Notes under the pieces: generated by a model
Seen by the model: the letters and a program-made list of their open reading frames with translations, nothing else
Told to the model about the DNA's origin: nothing
Databases searched by the model: none
Position numbers and translations under genes: made by a program
Origin: Pseudomonas citri
Lineage (GTDB): Bacteria > Pseudomonadota > Gammaproteobacteria > Pseudomonadales > Pseudomonadaceae
NCBI RefSeq assembly: GCF_025336485.1
Contig: NZ_JAODAB010000012.1
Location: 1 to 64,000, forward strand
DNA length: 64,000 nt
Direction of reading: 5' to 3'
Shown here: piece after piece, positions 18,054 to 27,309 of the stretch
How the letters are laid out: each line of letters opens with the position of its first letter
How positions within the stretch are numbered: the stretch's first letter is position 1

Positions 18054-18081
18054 AAAAAACCCGGCCCAGGCCGGGTTTCTC
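18054..18081. terminator. Bidirectional terminator between cueR and the RIO kinase gene
   Basis: The sequence AAACCCGGCC-CA-GGCCGGGTTT (18057-18078), preceded by an A-run and followed by TCT, forms a stable hairpin. It lies between convergent genes and can terminate both. Confidence 0.85.
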
Positions 18082-18088
18082 TAATCGC

Positions 18089-18982
18089 TCACTGCATCCA
18101 CGGTGGCGGTGGTTCTTCGGTCTTGCCCGGTGGGGCATCGGCGGCGACGCGCATCGCCTGGCGGCGTTCTTCGTCACGGCGTGCGGCTTCGATCTCGCGC
18201 ATGACGCCGCCGACATCCGCCAGCGCCTGTGGCTCATCGAACTCACCGGTCAATACGCTGGCCGGATGCAGGCTGCCGGCTTCGTACAACTTCCACATTT
18301 CCTTCGCGTAGCGGGTGTGCTTGAGTTCCGGGGCAAAACGGCCAAAGTAGGACGCCATGTTGCCCACGTCCCGCTCCAGCATGCTGAACGCGTGGTTGTT
18401 ACCCGCGGCATCCACCGCTTGCGGCAGATCGATGATCACCGGGCCATCGGGCCCGAGCAGCACGTTGAACTCCGACAGGTCACCGTGCACCAGACCGGTA
18501 CACAGCATCAGCACGATCTGGGAAATCAGGAACGCGTGGTATTCGCGCGCCTGATCCGGCTCCAGTACCACATCGTTCAGGCGCGGCGCCGCGTCACCGT
18601 ATTCGTCGGCCACCAGTTCCATAAGCAATACGCCTTCAAGGAAGTCGTACGGCTTGGGCACGCGCACACCGGCGTTGGCCAGGCGGAACAACGCCGCCAC
18701 TTCGGCGTTCTGCCAGGCGTCTTCGGCTTCCTTGCGCCCGAACTTCGAGCCCTTGGCCATGGCCCGGGCCTGACGGCTGTTGCGGACCTTGCGGCCTTCC
18801 TGGTATTCGGCCGCCTGACGAAAACTGCGCTTGTTCGCCTCCTTGTAGACCTTGGCGCAACGTAGCTCTTTGCCACTGCGCACCACATAAACAGCTGCTT
18901 CTTTACCACTCATGAGTGGCCGCAGCACCTCGTCGACCAGACCGTCCTCGATCAGGGGTTCAATGCGTTTTGGAGTCTTCAT
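18089..18982 (-). CDS. RIO1-family atypical serine kinase-like protein
   Basis: The product has 297 residues. A RIO kinase core is visible: GKEAAVYVV as the nucleotide loop, the lysine in CAKVYK, a long insert RQARAMAKGSKFGRKEAED, the catalytic loop LVHGDLSEFNVLL and the metal-binding IIDLPQAVD. A Pro-rich C-terminal tail ends PPPPWMQ. It matches the conserved pseudomonad RIO-like protein (PA4780 in my memory). RIO proteins are ATPases or kinases tied to ribosome maturation in archaea and eukaryotes; the bacterial role is poorly defined. It stands next to cueR, convergent. Confidence 0.87.
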   Translation of the reverse strand: MKTPKRIEPLIEDGLVDEVLRPLMSGKEAAVYVVRSGKELRCAKVYKEANKRSFRQAAEYQEGRKVRNSRQARAMAKGSKFGRKEAEDAWQNAEVAALFRLANAGVRVPKPYDFLEGVLLMELVADEYGDAAPRLNDVVLEPDQAREYHAFLISQIVLMLCTGLVHGDLSEFNVLLGPDGPVIIDLPQAVDAAGNNHAFSMLERDVGNMASYFGRFAPELKHTRYAKEMWKLYEAGSLHPASVLTGEFDEPQALADVGGVMREIEAARRDEERRQAMRVAADAPPGKTEEPPPPWMQ

Positions 18983-19036
18983 CAGCTTTTATTGTGGGAC
19001 CTTTATTACCGAACACGCGAATGACAGTCGTTATAC

Positions 19037-19067
19037 GGCAATCCTCCTCCCACGGGGAGGGGTTGCC
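19037..19067. promoter_or_regulatory. Stable hairpin upstream of the RIO kinase gene
   Basis: Arms GGCAATCCTCCTCCC and GGGAGGGGTTGCC enclose ACG. The hairpin lies about 55 bases upstream of the kinase start on the minus strand and could sit in its leader. It also lies downstream of the AraC regulator gene, so it may be that gene's terminator. Confidence 0.4.
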
Positions 19068-19192
19068 GACCTATGAACCGGCAATGCACACACTGTGCCG
19101 GGATGAATCGAACGAACCGAATCATAGCCGAGACCGGTCGTGGCATTGGGAATTGAATGCGCCGGTATTTTGCGACAAGCGCTGACGGGTAT

Positions 19193-19984
19193 TCAGTGCT
19201 TGAACAATTCTCCCGGGGTGAAACCAAACATCCCCTTGAACGCCGCGATGAAAGCCGACGTCGAATCGTACCCACAGGACAGCGCCGTGCTGGTCACGCT
19301 CTCGCCCTCCTCCAGCGCCCCCAGCGACGATAACAAGCGCATGCGCTGGCGCCAGGCGCGGAAGCTCAGGCCGGTTTCGCGCTGGAACAAGCGCATCAGG
19401 GTCTTTTGCGACGTCCCCAGACGCTCCGCCCAGGCTTGCAGGGTCACGCTCTGCTCAGGCCGGGCGATCAGTTCGTTGCACAGTTCCAGTAAACGCCCAT
19501 GGCGAGGCAGCGGCAGGGAAAACCCCACTTCCGGCAGCGTTGCCAATTGGTCCAGCAGCACCTGTACCAACCGTGCTTCCTGGCTTTCGCCCTGTGGATA
19601 ATTCGCCGGGAACTGGCAAAAGACCTTGATCAACTCCCGGGCCAGTGGCGTGACTTGCAGTACCCGGCAACGCTCATCTGCCCACGGGCAGGCTTCGCGA
19701 CGGACATACAGGCTGCGCATTTCCGCCCGGGTGGAGGTCACGACCTGGTGTTCCAGGCCAGCCGGAATCCAGATACCCCGCTGGGGCGGCGCAAAAAAAC
19801 TGCCCGCCGCGGTGTGTACACCAAGCACGCCGCTGATGGCATAGGAAAATTGCACCCAGTCATGACGATGGGCCTGTGTCCACGAACCTGCGCTCAAGCT
19901 TTCGACACGGGCATACAGCGGCCGGGGCAATTGCGCCAGGTCGGGAATGCGTCGTTCGAGCTGCTGCTGTCCATTAGTCGGCAT
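19193..19984 (-). CDS. AraC-family transcriptional regulator
   Basis: The product is 263 residues. An N-terminal cupin-like sensor domain (HRHDWVQFSYAISG, then PPQRGIWIPAGLEHQV) is followed by two C-terminal helix-turn-helix units from about residue 165: LQAWAERLGTSQKTLMRLFQ and TSTALSCGYDSTSAFIAAFK, ending FGFTPGELF. It is divergent from the carrier gene at 20064 across 79 bases, so that carrier is its most likely target. The ligand is unknown. Confidence 0.86.
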   Translation of the reverse strand: MPTNGQQQLERRIPDLAQLPRPLYARVESLSAGSWTQAHRHDWVQFSYAISGVLGVHTAAGSFFAPPQRGIWIPAGLEHQVVTSTRAEMRSLYVRREACPWADERCRVLQVTPLARELIKVFCQFPANYPQGESQEARLVQVLLDQLATLPEVGFSLPLPRHGRLLELCNELIARPEQSVTLQAWAERLGTSQKTLMRLFQRETGLSFRAWRQRMRLLSSLGALEEGESVTSTALSCGYDSTSAFIAAFKGMFGFTPGELFKH

Positions 19985-20063
19985 TGATTGGCCTTATGTC
20001 GCAAGACGTCTATTAGGCACGACGTTAGGCTAAGTCGACTTTTCTTACAAATACCGGTGCCCC

Positions 20064-21092
20064 ATGCATGTTTTCAGACACCTCAAACGCCTGGCGACCG
20101 ACTGGTTCTTGTGCGGCATGTTGCTTGCCACGCTGCTGGCCTACCTCTTTCCACGTTTTGGCGCCAGCGGCGGCGCGATGCATGCCGAATGGGTCGTCAA
20201 TATCGGCATCTTCGTGGTGTTCTTCCTGCACGGCGTCAACCTGTCCGGCGAACAGATCCGCCACGGCTTGAAAAACGTCCGGCTGCACCTGATGGTGCAG
20301 GGCTTTACCTTCGGCGTGTTCCCATTGATCTGGCTGCTCGCCAGCGTGGCAATCGGCAACCACGTGCCGTCGTTGTTGATGCTGGGGTTCTTCTACCTGT
20401 GCGCCCTGCCTTCGACCATATCCTCCTCGGTGGCCCTGACCGGCAGCGCGGGCGGCAACGTGCCGGCGGCGATTCTCAATGCGAGCCTGTCCAGTGTGCT
20501 GGGGGTTTTCCTGACGCCGCTGTTGGTCAGCTTCGTCGTCGGGCGCGGTGCCGGTGGCATCGACCTGGGTTCGACCTTGATCGATCTCTGCCTCATGTTG
20601 CTGCTGCCGCTGGTGCTCGGGCAGTTCCTGCGGCGCTGGCTGGCCGGCTTTTTCGGGCGATACAAGCGCTATACCAGCGTCATCGACAAACTGGTGATCC
20701 TGCTGCTGGTCTACGCGGCGTTCTGCAACTCGATGGTTTCCGGCATCTGGCAGCAACAGGGTAACGGCGTGCTTTTCAGCGCGGTACTGGGCAGTGCCGT
20801 GCTGCTGGCCGTGATCCTCTGGTCGACCACTCGCACCGCCCGCGCCTTGCAATTCAACAGCGCCGATGAAGTCGCCGCGGTGTTCTGTGCCAGCAAGAAA
20901 TCCCTCGCCGCCGGCGTACCGATGGCCGCGCTGATCTTTGGCAATCACCCCGGCCTGGGGCTGATCCTGCTGCCCATCATGATTTACCACCCGTTGCAGT
21001 TGATCGTCTGCTCGATCCTGGCCGAGCGCTACGCCAGTCGTCGCCGCACGCAAGCCACTGGCCAGGACAAAGCGCTCCTTAACGCTCGATGA
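20064..21092 (+). CDS. Bile acid:sodium symporter-family transporter
   Basis: This 342-residue inner-membrane carrier has about nine to ten hydrophobic helices. The segments GIFVVFFLHGVNLS, LCALPSTISSSVALTGSAGGN and ASKKSLAAGVPMAA are typical of the bacterial YfeH-like branch of the bile acid:sodium symporter superfamily. The natural substrate of this branch is uncertain. The last 14 bases overlap the 3' end of the convergent thiolase gene. Control by the divergent AraC regulator is probable. Confidence 0.84.
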   Translation: MHVFRHLKRLATDWFLCGMLLATLLAYLFPRFGASGGAMHAEWVVNIGIFVVFFLHGVNLSGEQIRHGLKNVRLHLMVQGFTFGVFPLIWLLASVAIGNHVPSLLMLGFFYLCALPSTISSSVALTGSAGGNVPAAILNASLSSVLGVFLTPLLVSFVVGRGAGGIDLGSTLIDLCLMLLLPLVLGQFLRRWLAGFFGRYKRYTSVIDKLVILLLVYAAFCNSMVSGIWQQQGNGVLFSAVLGSAVLLAVILWSTTRTARALQFNSADEVAAVFCASKKSLAAGVPMAALIFGNHPGLGLILLPIMIYHPLQLIVCSILAERYASRRRTQATGQDKALLNAR

Positions 21093-22355
21093 TCGCCGTC
21101 ACGCCCTGGCCGGCGGCGGCGCAGATGGAGATCAGCCCGCGGCCCCGCCCGGCGGCATCGAGCAGCTTGGCAAGGTTGGCGACAATGCGCCCGCCCGTGG
21201 CGGCGAACGGGTGGCCGGCGGCCAGGGAACTGCCTTTCACGTTCAAGCGGCTGCGGTCGATGGCCCCAGCGGCGCGTCGAGGCCCAGGCGGGTCTTGCAG
21301 TAGTCCGGATCCTCCCACGCCTTGAGGGTGCACAACACCTGGGCGGCGAACGCTTCGTGGATCTCGTAGTAATCGAAGTCCTGCAAGGTCAGGCCATTAC
21401 GCGCCAGCAACTGCGGCACGGCGTAGGCCGGCGCCATCAGCAACCCTTCTGCACCATTGACGAAATCCACCGCCGCCGTCTGGCCGTCACGCCAATACGC
21501 CAGGATCGGCAGGCCACGGGCCTTGGCCCACTCTTCGCTGCCCAGCAGCACCAACGAGGCGCCATCGGTCAGCGGCGTGGAATTGCCCGCTGTCATCGTG
21601 CCCTTGGCGCTTTTTTCGAAGGCCGGCTTGAGGGAAGCGAGTTTTTCCAGGGTCAGCTCCGGGCGCAGGTTGTTGTCCCGGGTCAGGCCGAGAAACGGCG
21701 TGATCAAGTCGTTCTGCCAGCCTTCGGCGTAGGACGCGGCCATTTTCTGGTGACTTTCCAGGGCCAACCGGTCCTGTGCTTCTCGTGGGATCTGCCAGGT
21801 CTGGGCCATCAGCTCGCAGTGTTCGCCCATGTTCAGGCCGGTGCGCGGCTCGTTGATCCGCGGCAACAGCGGCACGAGGTGGTGGGGGCGCAATTGCAGG
21901 AATGCCTTGATCTTCTCAGCGGTCGTCCGGGCGCGGTTAGCTTGCAGCAGGATCCGCCGCAACCCTTCGTTGATGGCGATCGGCGCGTCCGACGTGGTGT
22001 CCACGCCGCCGGCAATGGCACTGTCGATCTGGCCCAGGGCAATCTTGTTGGCGACCAACAGCACCGTCTCCAGCCCCGTGCCACAAGCCTGCTGCACATC
22101 GTAGGCCGGGGTGCTGGGCGACAACCGTGAGCCGAGCACGCATTCGCGGGTCAGGTTCATATCCCGGGAAAACTTGAGCACGGCGCCGGCGGCCACCTCA
22201 CCGATGTGCAAGCCATGCAGGTTGTAGCGTTCGATCAGCCCCTCGAGCGCGGCCGTCAGCATCGCCTGGTTGCTGGCGGTGGCGTAGGGCCCGTTGGAGC
22301 GGGCGAAGGGAATGCGATTACCACCGATGATCGCGACGCGACGTAGCTGTGCCAT
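21079..22355 (-). pseudogene. Acetyl-CoA C-acyltransferase (FadI-like thiolase), frameshifted
   Basis: A full thiolase is present but split over two frames. The first 370 residues from the ATG at 22355 (MAQLRRVAIIGGNRIPFARS) carry the nucleophile in QQACGTGLE and the EIHEAFAAQ histidine, then end in a stop (21243-21245) soon after LDAPLG. The C-terminal part continues in another frame with IDRSRLNVKGSSLAAGHPFA and CAAAGQG, down to 21079. A single G missing from the G-run at 21264-21267 (C-run on the plus strand) explains it. The catalytic GHP histidine and second cysteine are lost from the main product. It could be a real mutation or a homopolymer sequencing error. The gene is divergent from the FabG gene at 22476. 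Confidence 0.85.
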
Positions 22356-22475
22356 GAAGACTTCCCCGTATAGGTACGAATGTGCCAAAGACTAGCTTAG
22401 GCTTTATCTCGCAGATCGAACGACCGATCGCCAATCATGGTCCACACTGCAACCTCATCAGTGGGAGGGTGTTTC

Positions 22476-23828
22476 ATGTCAGACCGTTACATAGATTTCG
22501 CCAACTCAGCCCTGGGCCGGCGCATGGTCGGGTCCCTTGGCCTTCCAGCGCCAGCACGCCTGGAACGCTGGCAGGCCGGACGGCTGCGGCCGATCGAAGG
22601 CGCCCTGCTGTTGGGCGGCGGAGCGCTGATCGAACACGTCGGCACGTTCGCCAAGCGCCTGACCGACGCAATCTTCATCTACGGTGGCGAGCCGACGCTG
22701 GCCACTGAGTGGATTCCCGGCCACGGCCCGAAAATCAAGGCCGTGGTGTACGACGCCAGCCACCTGGAGCAGGTCGATCAGCTCAAGCAGTTGCGTGAAT
22801 TTTTCCAGCCGCTGATGAAAAACCTCGACCGCAGTGCCCACATCGTGATTCTCGGTCGCGCTCCGCAAAGCCTTGCCGATCCATTCGCCGCCAGTGCCCA
22901 GCGTGCGCTTGAAGGGTTCAGCCGTTCCCTGGCCAAGGAGTTGCGCCACGGCGGGACGCTGCAACTGCTGTACGTCGGCGACGGCGCGCAAACCCAATTG
23001 GAAGGCGCGTTGCGGTTTTTCCTGTCACCCAAGAGCGCCTTCGTGTCCGGGCAGGTCCTGCGCCTCACTGCCTGTGACGTCCAGGTCCAGGACTGGACGC
23101 GACCGCTCACCGGGCTCAAGGCGTTAGTCACCGGCGCCGCCCGCGGCATCGGTGCCGCCATCGCCGAAACCCTGGCCCGGGATGGCGCCGATGTGATCCT
23201 GCTGGATGTCCCGCCAGCCAAGTCCGACCTCGAGGCTTTGGCCGCACGCCTGGGCGGGCGTAGCGTGACCCTGGACATCTGCGCCGAAGACGCCTCCACC
23301 CAGTTGATCGAACACTTGCCGAGCGGTATCGACATCGTGGTGCACAACGCCGGCATCACCCGGGACAAGACCCTCGCCAACATGACCCCGGAGTTCTGGG
23401 ACGCGGTGCTGGCAGTCAACCTCAATGCCCCGCAAGTGTTGACCAAGGCCCTGCTCGACAGCGGCACCCTGCACGACAACGGCCGGGTGATCCTGTTGGC
23501 GTCCATCAGTGGCATCGCCGGCAACCGTGGCCAGACCAACTATGCGGCGAGCAAGGCCGGCTTGATCGGCCTGGCCCAGGCCTGGGCGCCGGTTTTGCAA
23601 CCCCGTGGGATCAGCATCAACGCCGTGGCGCCGGGCTTCATTGAAACCCGCATGACCGCCGAGATCCCCTTCGCCCTGCGCGAAGCCGGGCGGCGCATGA
23701 GTTCGCTGGGCCAGGGCGGGCTGCCCCAGGATGTCGCCGAAGCCGTGGCCTGGCTCGCCCAGCCGGGCACCGGCGCCGTCACCGGGCAAGCCCTGCGGGT
23801 GTGCGGGCAAAGCCTCCTGGGGGCATGA
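22476..23828 (+). CDS. 3-oxoacyl-ACP reductase, long (FabG4-like) type
   Basis: This 450-residue protein is longer than classic FabG (about 250). An N-terminal Rossmann-like domain of about 200 residues lacks catalytic motifs. It is followed by a complete SDR domain with VTGAARGIGAA near residue 220, VHNAGITRDKTL, the active NYAASKAG and IETRMTAEIP. This layout matches high-molecular-weight FabG enzymes that use CoA or ACP substrates. The start at 22476 has a GGAGGG site. It overlaps the MaoC gene by 4 bases and is divergent from a thiolase, pointing to an acyl-CoA chain-length or degradation module. Confidence 0.87.
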   Translation: MSDRYIDFANSALGRRMVGSLGLPAPARLERWQAGRLRPIEGALLLGGGALIEHVGTFAKRLTDAIFIYGGEPTLATEWIPGHGPKIKAVVYDASHLEQVDQLKQLREFFQPLMKNLDRSAHIVILGRAPQSLADPFAASAQRALEGFSRSLAKELRHGGTLQLLYVGDGAQTQLEGALRFFLSPKSAFVSGQVLRLTACDVQVQDWTRPLTGLKALVTGAARGIGAAIAETLARDGADVILLDVPPAKSDLEALAARLGGRSVTLDICAEDASTQLIEHLPSGIDIVVHNAGITRDKTLANMTPEFWDAVLAVNLNAPQVLTKALLDSGTLHDNGRVILLASISGIAGNRGQTNYAASKAGLIGLAQAWAPVLQPRGISINAVAPGFIETRMTAEIPFALREAGRRMSSLGQGGLPQDVAEAVAWLAQPGTGAVTGQALRVCGQSLLGA

Positions 23829-24685
23829 CCATGACAATCCAATGGCATGAGGTCCACAGCGCGCCGAGCATGTCCGGGCTGTACGTGAAAGCGGCGACGC
23901 GGCGCAGGGTCACCGGCAAGACCTTGCCCGAGGACGGTCTGCGCCAGATGCTCCAAGTCGATCAACAACGCCTGGCGGCGTATCGCACCGTCTGTGGTTT
24001 CTCTGAAAACGGGCTGCTGCCACCGACCTACCCCCACGTCCTGGCGTTCGCCCTGCAAATGCAATTGCTCACCGCCCGGGATTTTCCTTTCCCGCTGCTG
24101 GGGCTGGTCCATTTGAGCAACCGCATCCGTGTGCTGCGCCCCATGGGTGGGATCAGCCAGGTGCGGGCCAGTGTCCATGTCGAGAACCTGCAGCCCCACC
24201 CCAAGGGCGCGGTGTTCGACCTGGTAACTCACCTGGATGATCAATTGGGACCGCTATGGCAAGCCTGGAGCCAGATGCTCTGCAAAGGCGTTCAGCTGGA
24301 CGGCACGCCTGTGGACGCCCCACCGCCGACCGACCTGGCATTGGCCGAAGTGGCCCACTGGACGGCAGCGGCTGACATCGGTCGGCGCTATGCCAAGGTG
24401 TCCGGCGACTACAACCCGATCCACCTGAGCGGCCCCAGCGCCCGCCTGTTCGGCTTCCCCACCGCCATCGCCCACGGCCTGTGGAACAAGGCCAGGACCC
24501 TGGCGGCACTGGAGGACCGGCTGCCCGACGCCAACCTGGAAATCGGCGTAACCTTCAAGAAACCCGTGCGTCTGCCTAGCGAAGTGACCCTGCTGGCGAG
24601 TGCGGCGGGGTCCAGTGGCAATTTGCGGTTGGTGGGGGCGGGAGAGTTGGAGCACATGGTGGGGAGTTGGGGGCCGGTTGCCTGA
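23825..24685 (+). CDS. MaoC-like dehydratase domain protein
   Basis: The 286-residue hotdog-fold protein has a C-terminal MaoC/(R)-hydratase domain (about residues 185-275) with the catalytic YNPIHL motif (SGDYNPIHLSG) and AHGLW. The N-terminal half is a second, degenerate hotdog. It should hydrate 2-enoyl-CoA to (R)-3-hydroxyacyl-CoA or the reverse. Translational overlap (ATGA) with the FabG gene suggests they work on consecutive steps, reductase and dehydratase. An alternative ATG at 23831 is equally possible. Confidence 0.84.
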   Translation: MTMTIQWHEVHSAPSMSGLYVKAATRRRVTGKTLPEDGLRQMLQVDQQRLAAYRTVCGFSENGLLPPTYPHVLAFALQMQLLTARDFPFPLLGLVHLSNRIRVLRPMGGISQVRASVHVENLQPHPKGAVFDLVTHLDDQLGPLWQAWSQMLCKGVQLDGTPVDAPPPTDLALAEVAHWTAAADIGRRYAKVSGDYNPIHLSGPSARLFGFPTAIAHGLWNKARTLAALEDRLPDANLEIGVTFKKPVRLPSEVTLLASAAGSSGNLRLVGAGELEHMVGSWGPVA

Positions 24686-24713
24686 ACCGGGCCCCAATCC
24701 CTGTTTGTGAAGC

Positions 24714-24740
24714 CTGTGGGAGCAAGCTTTGCCCCCACAG
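24714..24740. repeat. REP-type palindrome
   Basis: CTGTGGGAGCAAGCTTTG followed by CCCCCACAG folds into a hairpin of the Pseudomonas REP type. It lies between the convergent MaoC and DUF4136 genes. Confidence 0.75.
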
Positions 24741-24759
24741 CTCCCATAGGTTTGATTCA

Positions 24760-25317
24760 TTATCGCGGAGGATAGTTGGCCAGGATCCGCGCCACCGTCT
24801 CGCGCACGGCGGTGCTGCGCTCATTCGGATTGGGTGAGCTGCTGAGCAGTTGTTCATCGCTGCCTCGCCACACCAGCTTGCCATCCTTGCCATCGAGCAG
24901 ATCGATCTGCAGCGTGGCGACCTTGTAACTGACGTTGCGGGTTTCGTTGTACATCGGCCCGCCCCAATAGCCATTCCAAGGGCCGCCCCAACCGCCGCCG
25001 TAATTGGTCGTCACTTGCTGCTGGCGGTCTTCGACAATCAGGTAGGCCTGGACCAGCACATCGCCCCGCCCACCCGCCGCAGCCGGACGCAGGCCGCGTT
25101 GGTCGAGCTGGTCGGCGACCGCCTGGCGGATCCGCTGTTCGGTCAGGTCGCTCTTGATGCGCGGATCGTCGGGGCGATATTGCAGTGCCGGGTCTTTCCA
25201 GCTCCAGCTGCGATAGGCCGCGAAATCACGGCTGGGGTCAAAGTCATGGTTGACCAGAGTATTGGCACAGGCGCTGAGCAGCACTGCAAACGCCAGTAGG
25301 ACAAGACGGCGAAACAT
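24760..25317 (-). CDS. DUF4136 lipoprotein (second of tandem pair)
   Basis: The product is 185 residues. It has a lipoprotein signal MFRRLVLLAFAVLLSAC with lipobox LSAC, then a DUF4136 domain ([24 protein letters not shown]). A Gly/Trp/Tyr-rich loop (NYGGGWGGPWNGYWGG) precedes the strand-rich C-terminus, ending RETVARILANYPPR. It should be anchored in the outer membrane. It lies 20 bases after a homologous gene. The function of DUF4136 is unknown. Confidence 0.85.
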   Translation of the reverse strand: MFRRLVLLAFAVLLSACANTLVNHDFDPSRDFAAYRSWSWKDPALQYRPDDPRIKSDLTEQRIRQAVADQLDQRGLRPAAAGGRGDVLVQAYLIVEDRQQQVTTNYGGGWGGPWNGYWGGPMYNETRNVSYKVATLQIDLLDGKDGKLVWRGSDEQLLSSSPNPNERSTAVRETVARILANYPPR

Positions 25318-25337
25318 GGTGGTTCTCCGTTACGTGA

Positions 25338-25946
25338 TCAACTTGGCGGATAAGCCGAGAGGGCTTTTTCCACCGCCTCGCGAATGGCATCGGTGCTATC
25401 GCCCTGCTTGCCACGCTGGCCGGTCTCGGCGCTGGAACTCCACACCGGCTGCCCCGTGCTGGCATCGAACAGGTCTACTCGCACCACCACGACCTGCTCC
25501 TGATACGTACGCACCATCGGCACCGTGTTGTACATGCCATAACCTGGGCCGTAGCGGTTGTAGCCACCGTAGTAACCTGCATCATAGTCTTCCCGGACCT
25601 GGCGCACGCGGGTTTCCAGGCGCAGGTCGGCGCTGACGAACAGGTCCGCTGGCCGGTTGTCATGCAGGGGGCGCAGGCCGCGCTGGTCCAAGGCGTTGCT
25701 CACCGCTTCGGCGACCTGGGCCGAGTCCGCCCAGGCGGTCCCCGCCGGCATTCGGCCATTGAGCCAGGCCCAACTGCGGTAGCGCCCATAATCACGGGGC
25801 GGTGCCGGGTAGGCGCTGCGATCGAACACCGTGGCGGCCTCGGGCGGTGCCGGCGGCAGCGGATTAGACGTGGCCACGTACGGGTTGCTGCCCTGGCAGG
25901 CGGCCAACCCCAAGCACAACAGCAACACCCCTGAACGACCTTTCAT
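25338..25946 (-). CDS. DUF4136 lipoprotein (first of tandem pair)
   Basis: This 202-residue paralogue of the next gene has lipoprotein signal [17 protein letters not shown], a Pro/Ala-rich linker, then the DUF4136 domain ([25 protein letters not shown]). It has a Gly/Tyr-rich loop ([17 protein letters not shown]) at the matching place and ends [14 protein letters not shown]. The shared layout and the [11 protein letters not shown] motif show a tandem duplication with strong divergence. The start at 25946 is the ATG giving a proper signal peptide. Role unknown. Confidence 0.83.
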   Translation of the reverse strand: MKGRSGVLLLCLGLAACQGSNPYVATSNPLPPAPPEAATVFDRSAYPAPPRDYGRYRSWAWLNGRMPAGTAWADSAQVAEAVSNALDQRGLRPLHDNRPADLFVSADLRLETRVRQVREDYDAGYYGGYNRYGPGYGMYNTVPMVRTYQEQVVVVRVDLFDASTGQPVWSSSAETGQRGKQGDSTDAIREAVEKALSAYPPS

Positions 25947-25968
25947 TTCACTCTCCGATTGCGCTGGA

Positions 25969-26718
25969 TCAGAGCGGACGACAGACCCAATGCAGATAAC
26001 GCCCCAGCCCGGCAAACGCCGGATGGCGACGGTGCGCCAGTTCCATTTCCAGCAACTGCGCAAGCTCTGCGCGGGCCTGGAACTCCACCGGCATGTAGTC
26101 GTGGAAAACCCGCACGCCACTCTGGCTTTCGACCTGCCACAGACCTTCAAGTTGCGCCGCCAATTCCCGCGGATCAAGGGGTTGTTGCGGCGTCAGGCTC
26201 TGTTTTTCACCGGCCATGTCGTTCTTGCGCAACTTGCGAAAATGCCCTTTCAGCAAGTTGCGGTAGACCAGTGCATCGCGGTTGTAGAACGCCAGTGACA
26301 GCCAGCCACCGGGGACCGTGAGCTGATGCAGCACCGGCAGGATCGCGTGGGGTTCGGCCAACCACTCCAACACCGCGTGACACAGCACCAGGTCATAGCG
26401 CTCGGTGAGCTGGCCGGGCAGTTCCTGCCATGGCGCCTGGATGAACGTGGCGCTCTGCCCCGCCTCGGCGAAGCGTTGGCGGGCGCCCTCGAGCATCGGT
26501 TCGGCCGGTTCGGCCAGGGTCACCTGGTGCCCGCGCTCGGCCAGCCACAACGACATGTGCCCCAGGCCGGCGCCGATGTCCAGAACCCGCAACGGGCGCT
26601 CCGGCAGCGCTTCCAGCAGATCGGCCTGCAGCACCGCCAGACGGATCGCGCCCTTGGCCCCACCGTAGATCTTTTCGGCAAAACGCGTGGCGAGCTGATC
26701 GAAGTGACGGTCGCTCAT
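25969..26718 (-). CDS. cmoM: tRNA 5-carboxymethoxyuridine methyltransferase CmoM
   Basis: This 249-residue SAM-dependent methyltransferase has motif [21 protein letters not shown] at residues about 45-64. CmoM-specific features are NFDQ-like [19 protein letters not shown] at the start, [30 protein letters not shown] and [13 protein letters not shown] [11 protein letters not shown]. CmoM methylates 5-carboxymethoxyuridine at tRNA position 34 in the cytoplasm. The ATG overlaps the upstream MazG-like stop by 4 bases, so the two are one transcript. Confidence 0.88.
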   Translation of the reverse strand: MSDRHFDQLATRFAEKIYGGAKGAIRLAVLQADLLEALPERPLRVLDIGAGLGHMSLWLAERGHQVTLAEPAEPMLEGARQRFAEAGQSATFIQAPWQELPGQLTERYDLVLCHAVLEWLAEPHAILPVLHQLTVPGGWLSLAFYNRDALVYRNLLKGHFRKLRKNDMAGEKQSLTPQQPLDPRELAAQLEGLWQVESQSGVRVFHDYMPVEFQARAELAQLLEMELAHRRHPAFAGLGRYLHWVCRPL

Positions 26719-27020
26719 TGGCCGAACCGCCGTTCGCTGTCAGCCAGTTTGCTGCGCACCACAGCGTCCATGTCCAGCCCGAGTTCGCTGCACAACAGCA
26801 ACAAGTACAGAACGATGTCACCGACCTCCTGCCCGGCATGGGCCAGCTTGTCGGCCGGCAGTTGGCGCGACTGGTCTTCGGTCAGCCACTGGAAAATCTC
26901 CACCAGCTCAGCCATTTCCACGCTGGCGGCCATGGCGAGGTTCTTCGGGCTGTGGAATTGCCGCCAATCGTTACGGTCGCGAATGGCGTGCAGGCGCTCG
27001 GTCAGTTCAACAAGGTTCAT
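26715..27020 (-). CDS. MazG-like nucleotide pyrophosphohydrolase
   Basis: This 101-residue all-alpha NTP pyrophosphohydrolase is of the MazG/RS21-C6 group. The metal-binding pattern is ExxE-x-ExxD-like: VEMAELVEIFQWL, then HAGQEVGDIVLYLLLL. These enzymes hydrolyse (d)NTPs, often dCTP or modified nucleotides, as house-cleaning. The GGAG ribosome site is immediately adjacent to the end of a MITE-like element at 27031, so the promoter must lie within or beyond that element. Confidence 0.85.
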   Translation of the reverse strand: MNLVELTERLHAIRDRNDWRQFHSPKNLAMAASVEMAELVEIFQWLTEDQSRQLPADKLAHAGQEVGDIVLYLLLLCSELGLDMDAVVRSKLADSERRFGQ

Positions 27021-27030
27021 TGGGGTCTCC

Positions 27031-27174
27031 TAGGCTCTGTACAAAAAGCCTTGAGACGAAGGTCAGGCAAGGCGAAAACAGGCGAGGAAGCGGAGTGTAC
27101 TGGAGTACATGAGCATTGCGAGGCTGTTTTCAACGCAGCATGAACGAGTATCAAGGCTTTTCGTACAGAGCCTA
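27031..27174. mobile_element. MITE-like palindromic element, copy 2
   Basis: This is a 144-base element with near-perfect terminal repeats TAGGCTCTGTAC-AAAAGCC and their complement, flanked by TA. The core GGCAAGGCGAAAACAGGCGA, the central TGTACTGGAGTACA palindrome and GCTGTTTTCAACGCAGCATG match copies 1 and 3. It lies in the divergent gap between the MazG-like gene and a small membrane-protein gene. Confidence 0.85.
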
Positions 27175-27309
27175 ATGCGCGTAGCTTCGGGGGGATACTC
27201 GGGGAAGGCAAGTGTCTCGATACGAAGCGGCGTTTTCCCCCATAATCGAACGTTCGCGGCGCCAACGGCTCCTACAATCAAGAACGCCGCCCCCCATCAG
27301 GATGCAAAC

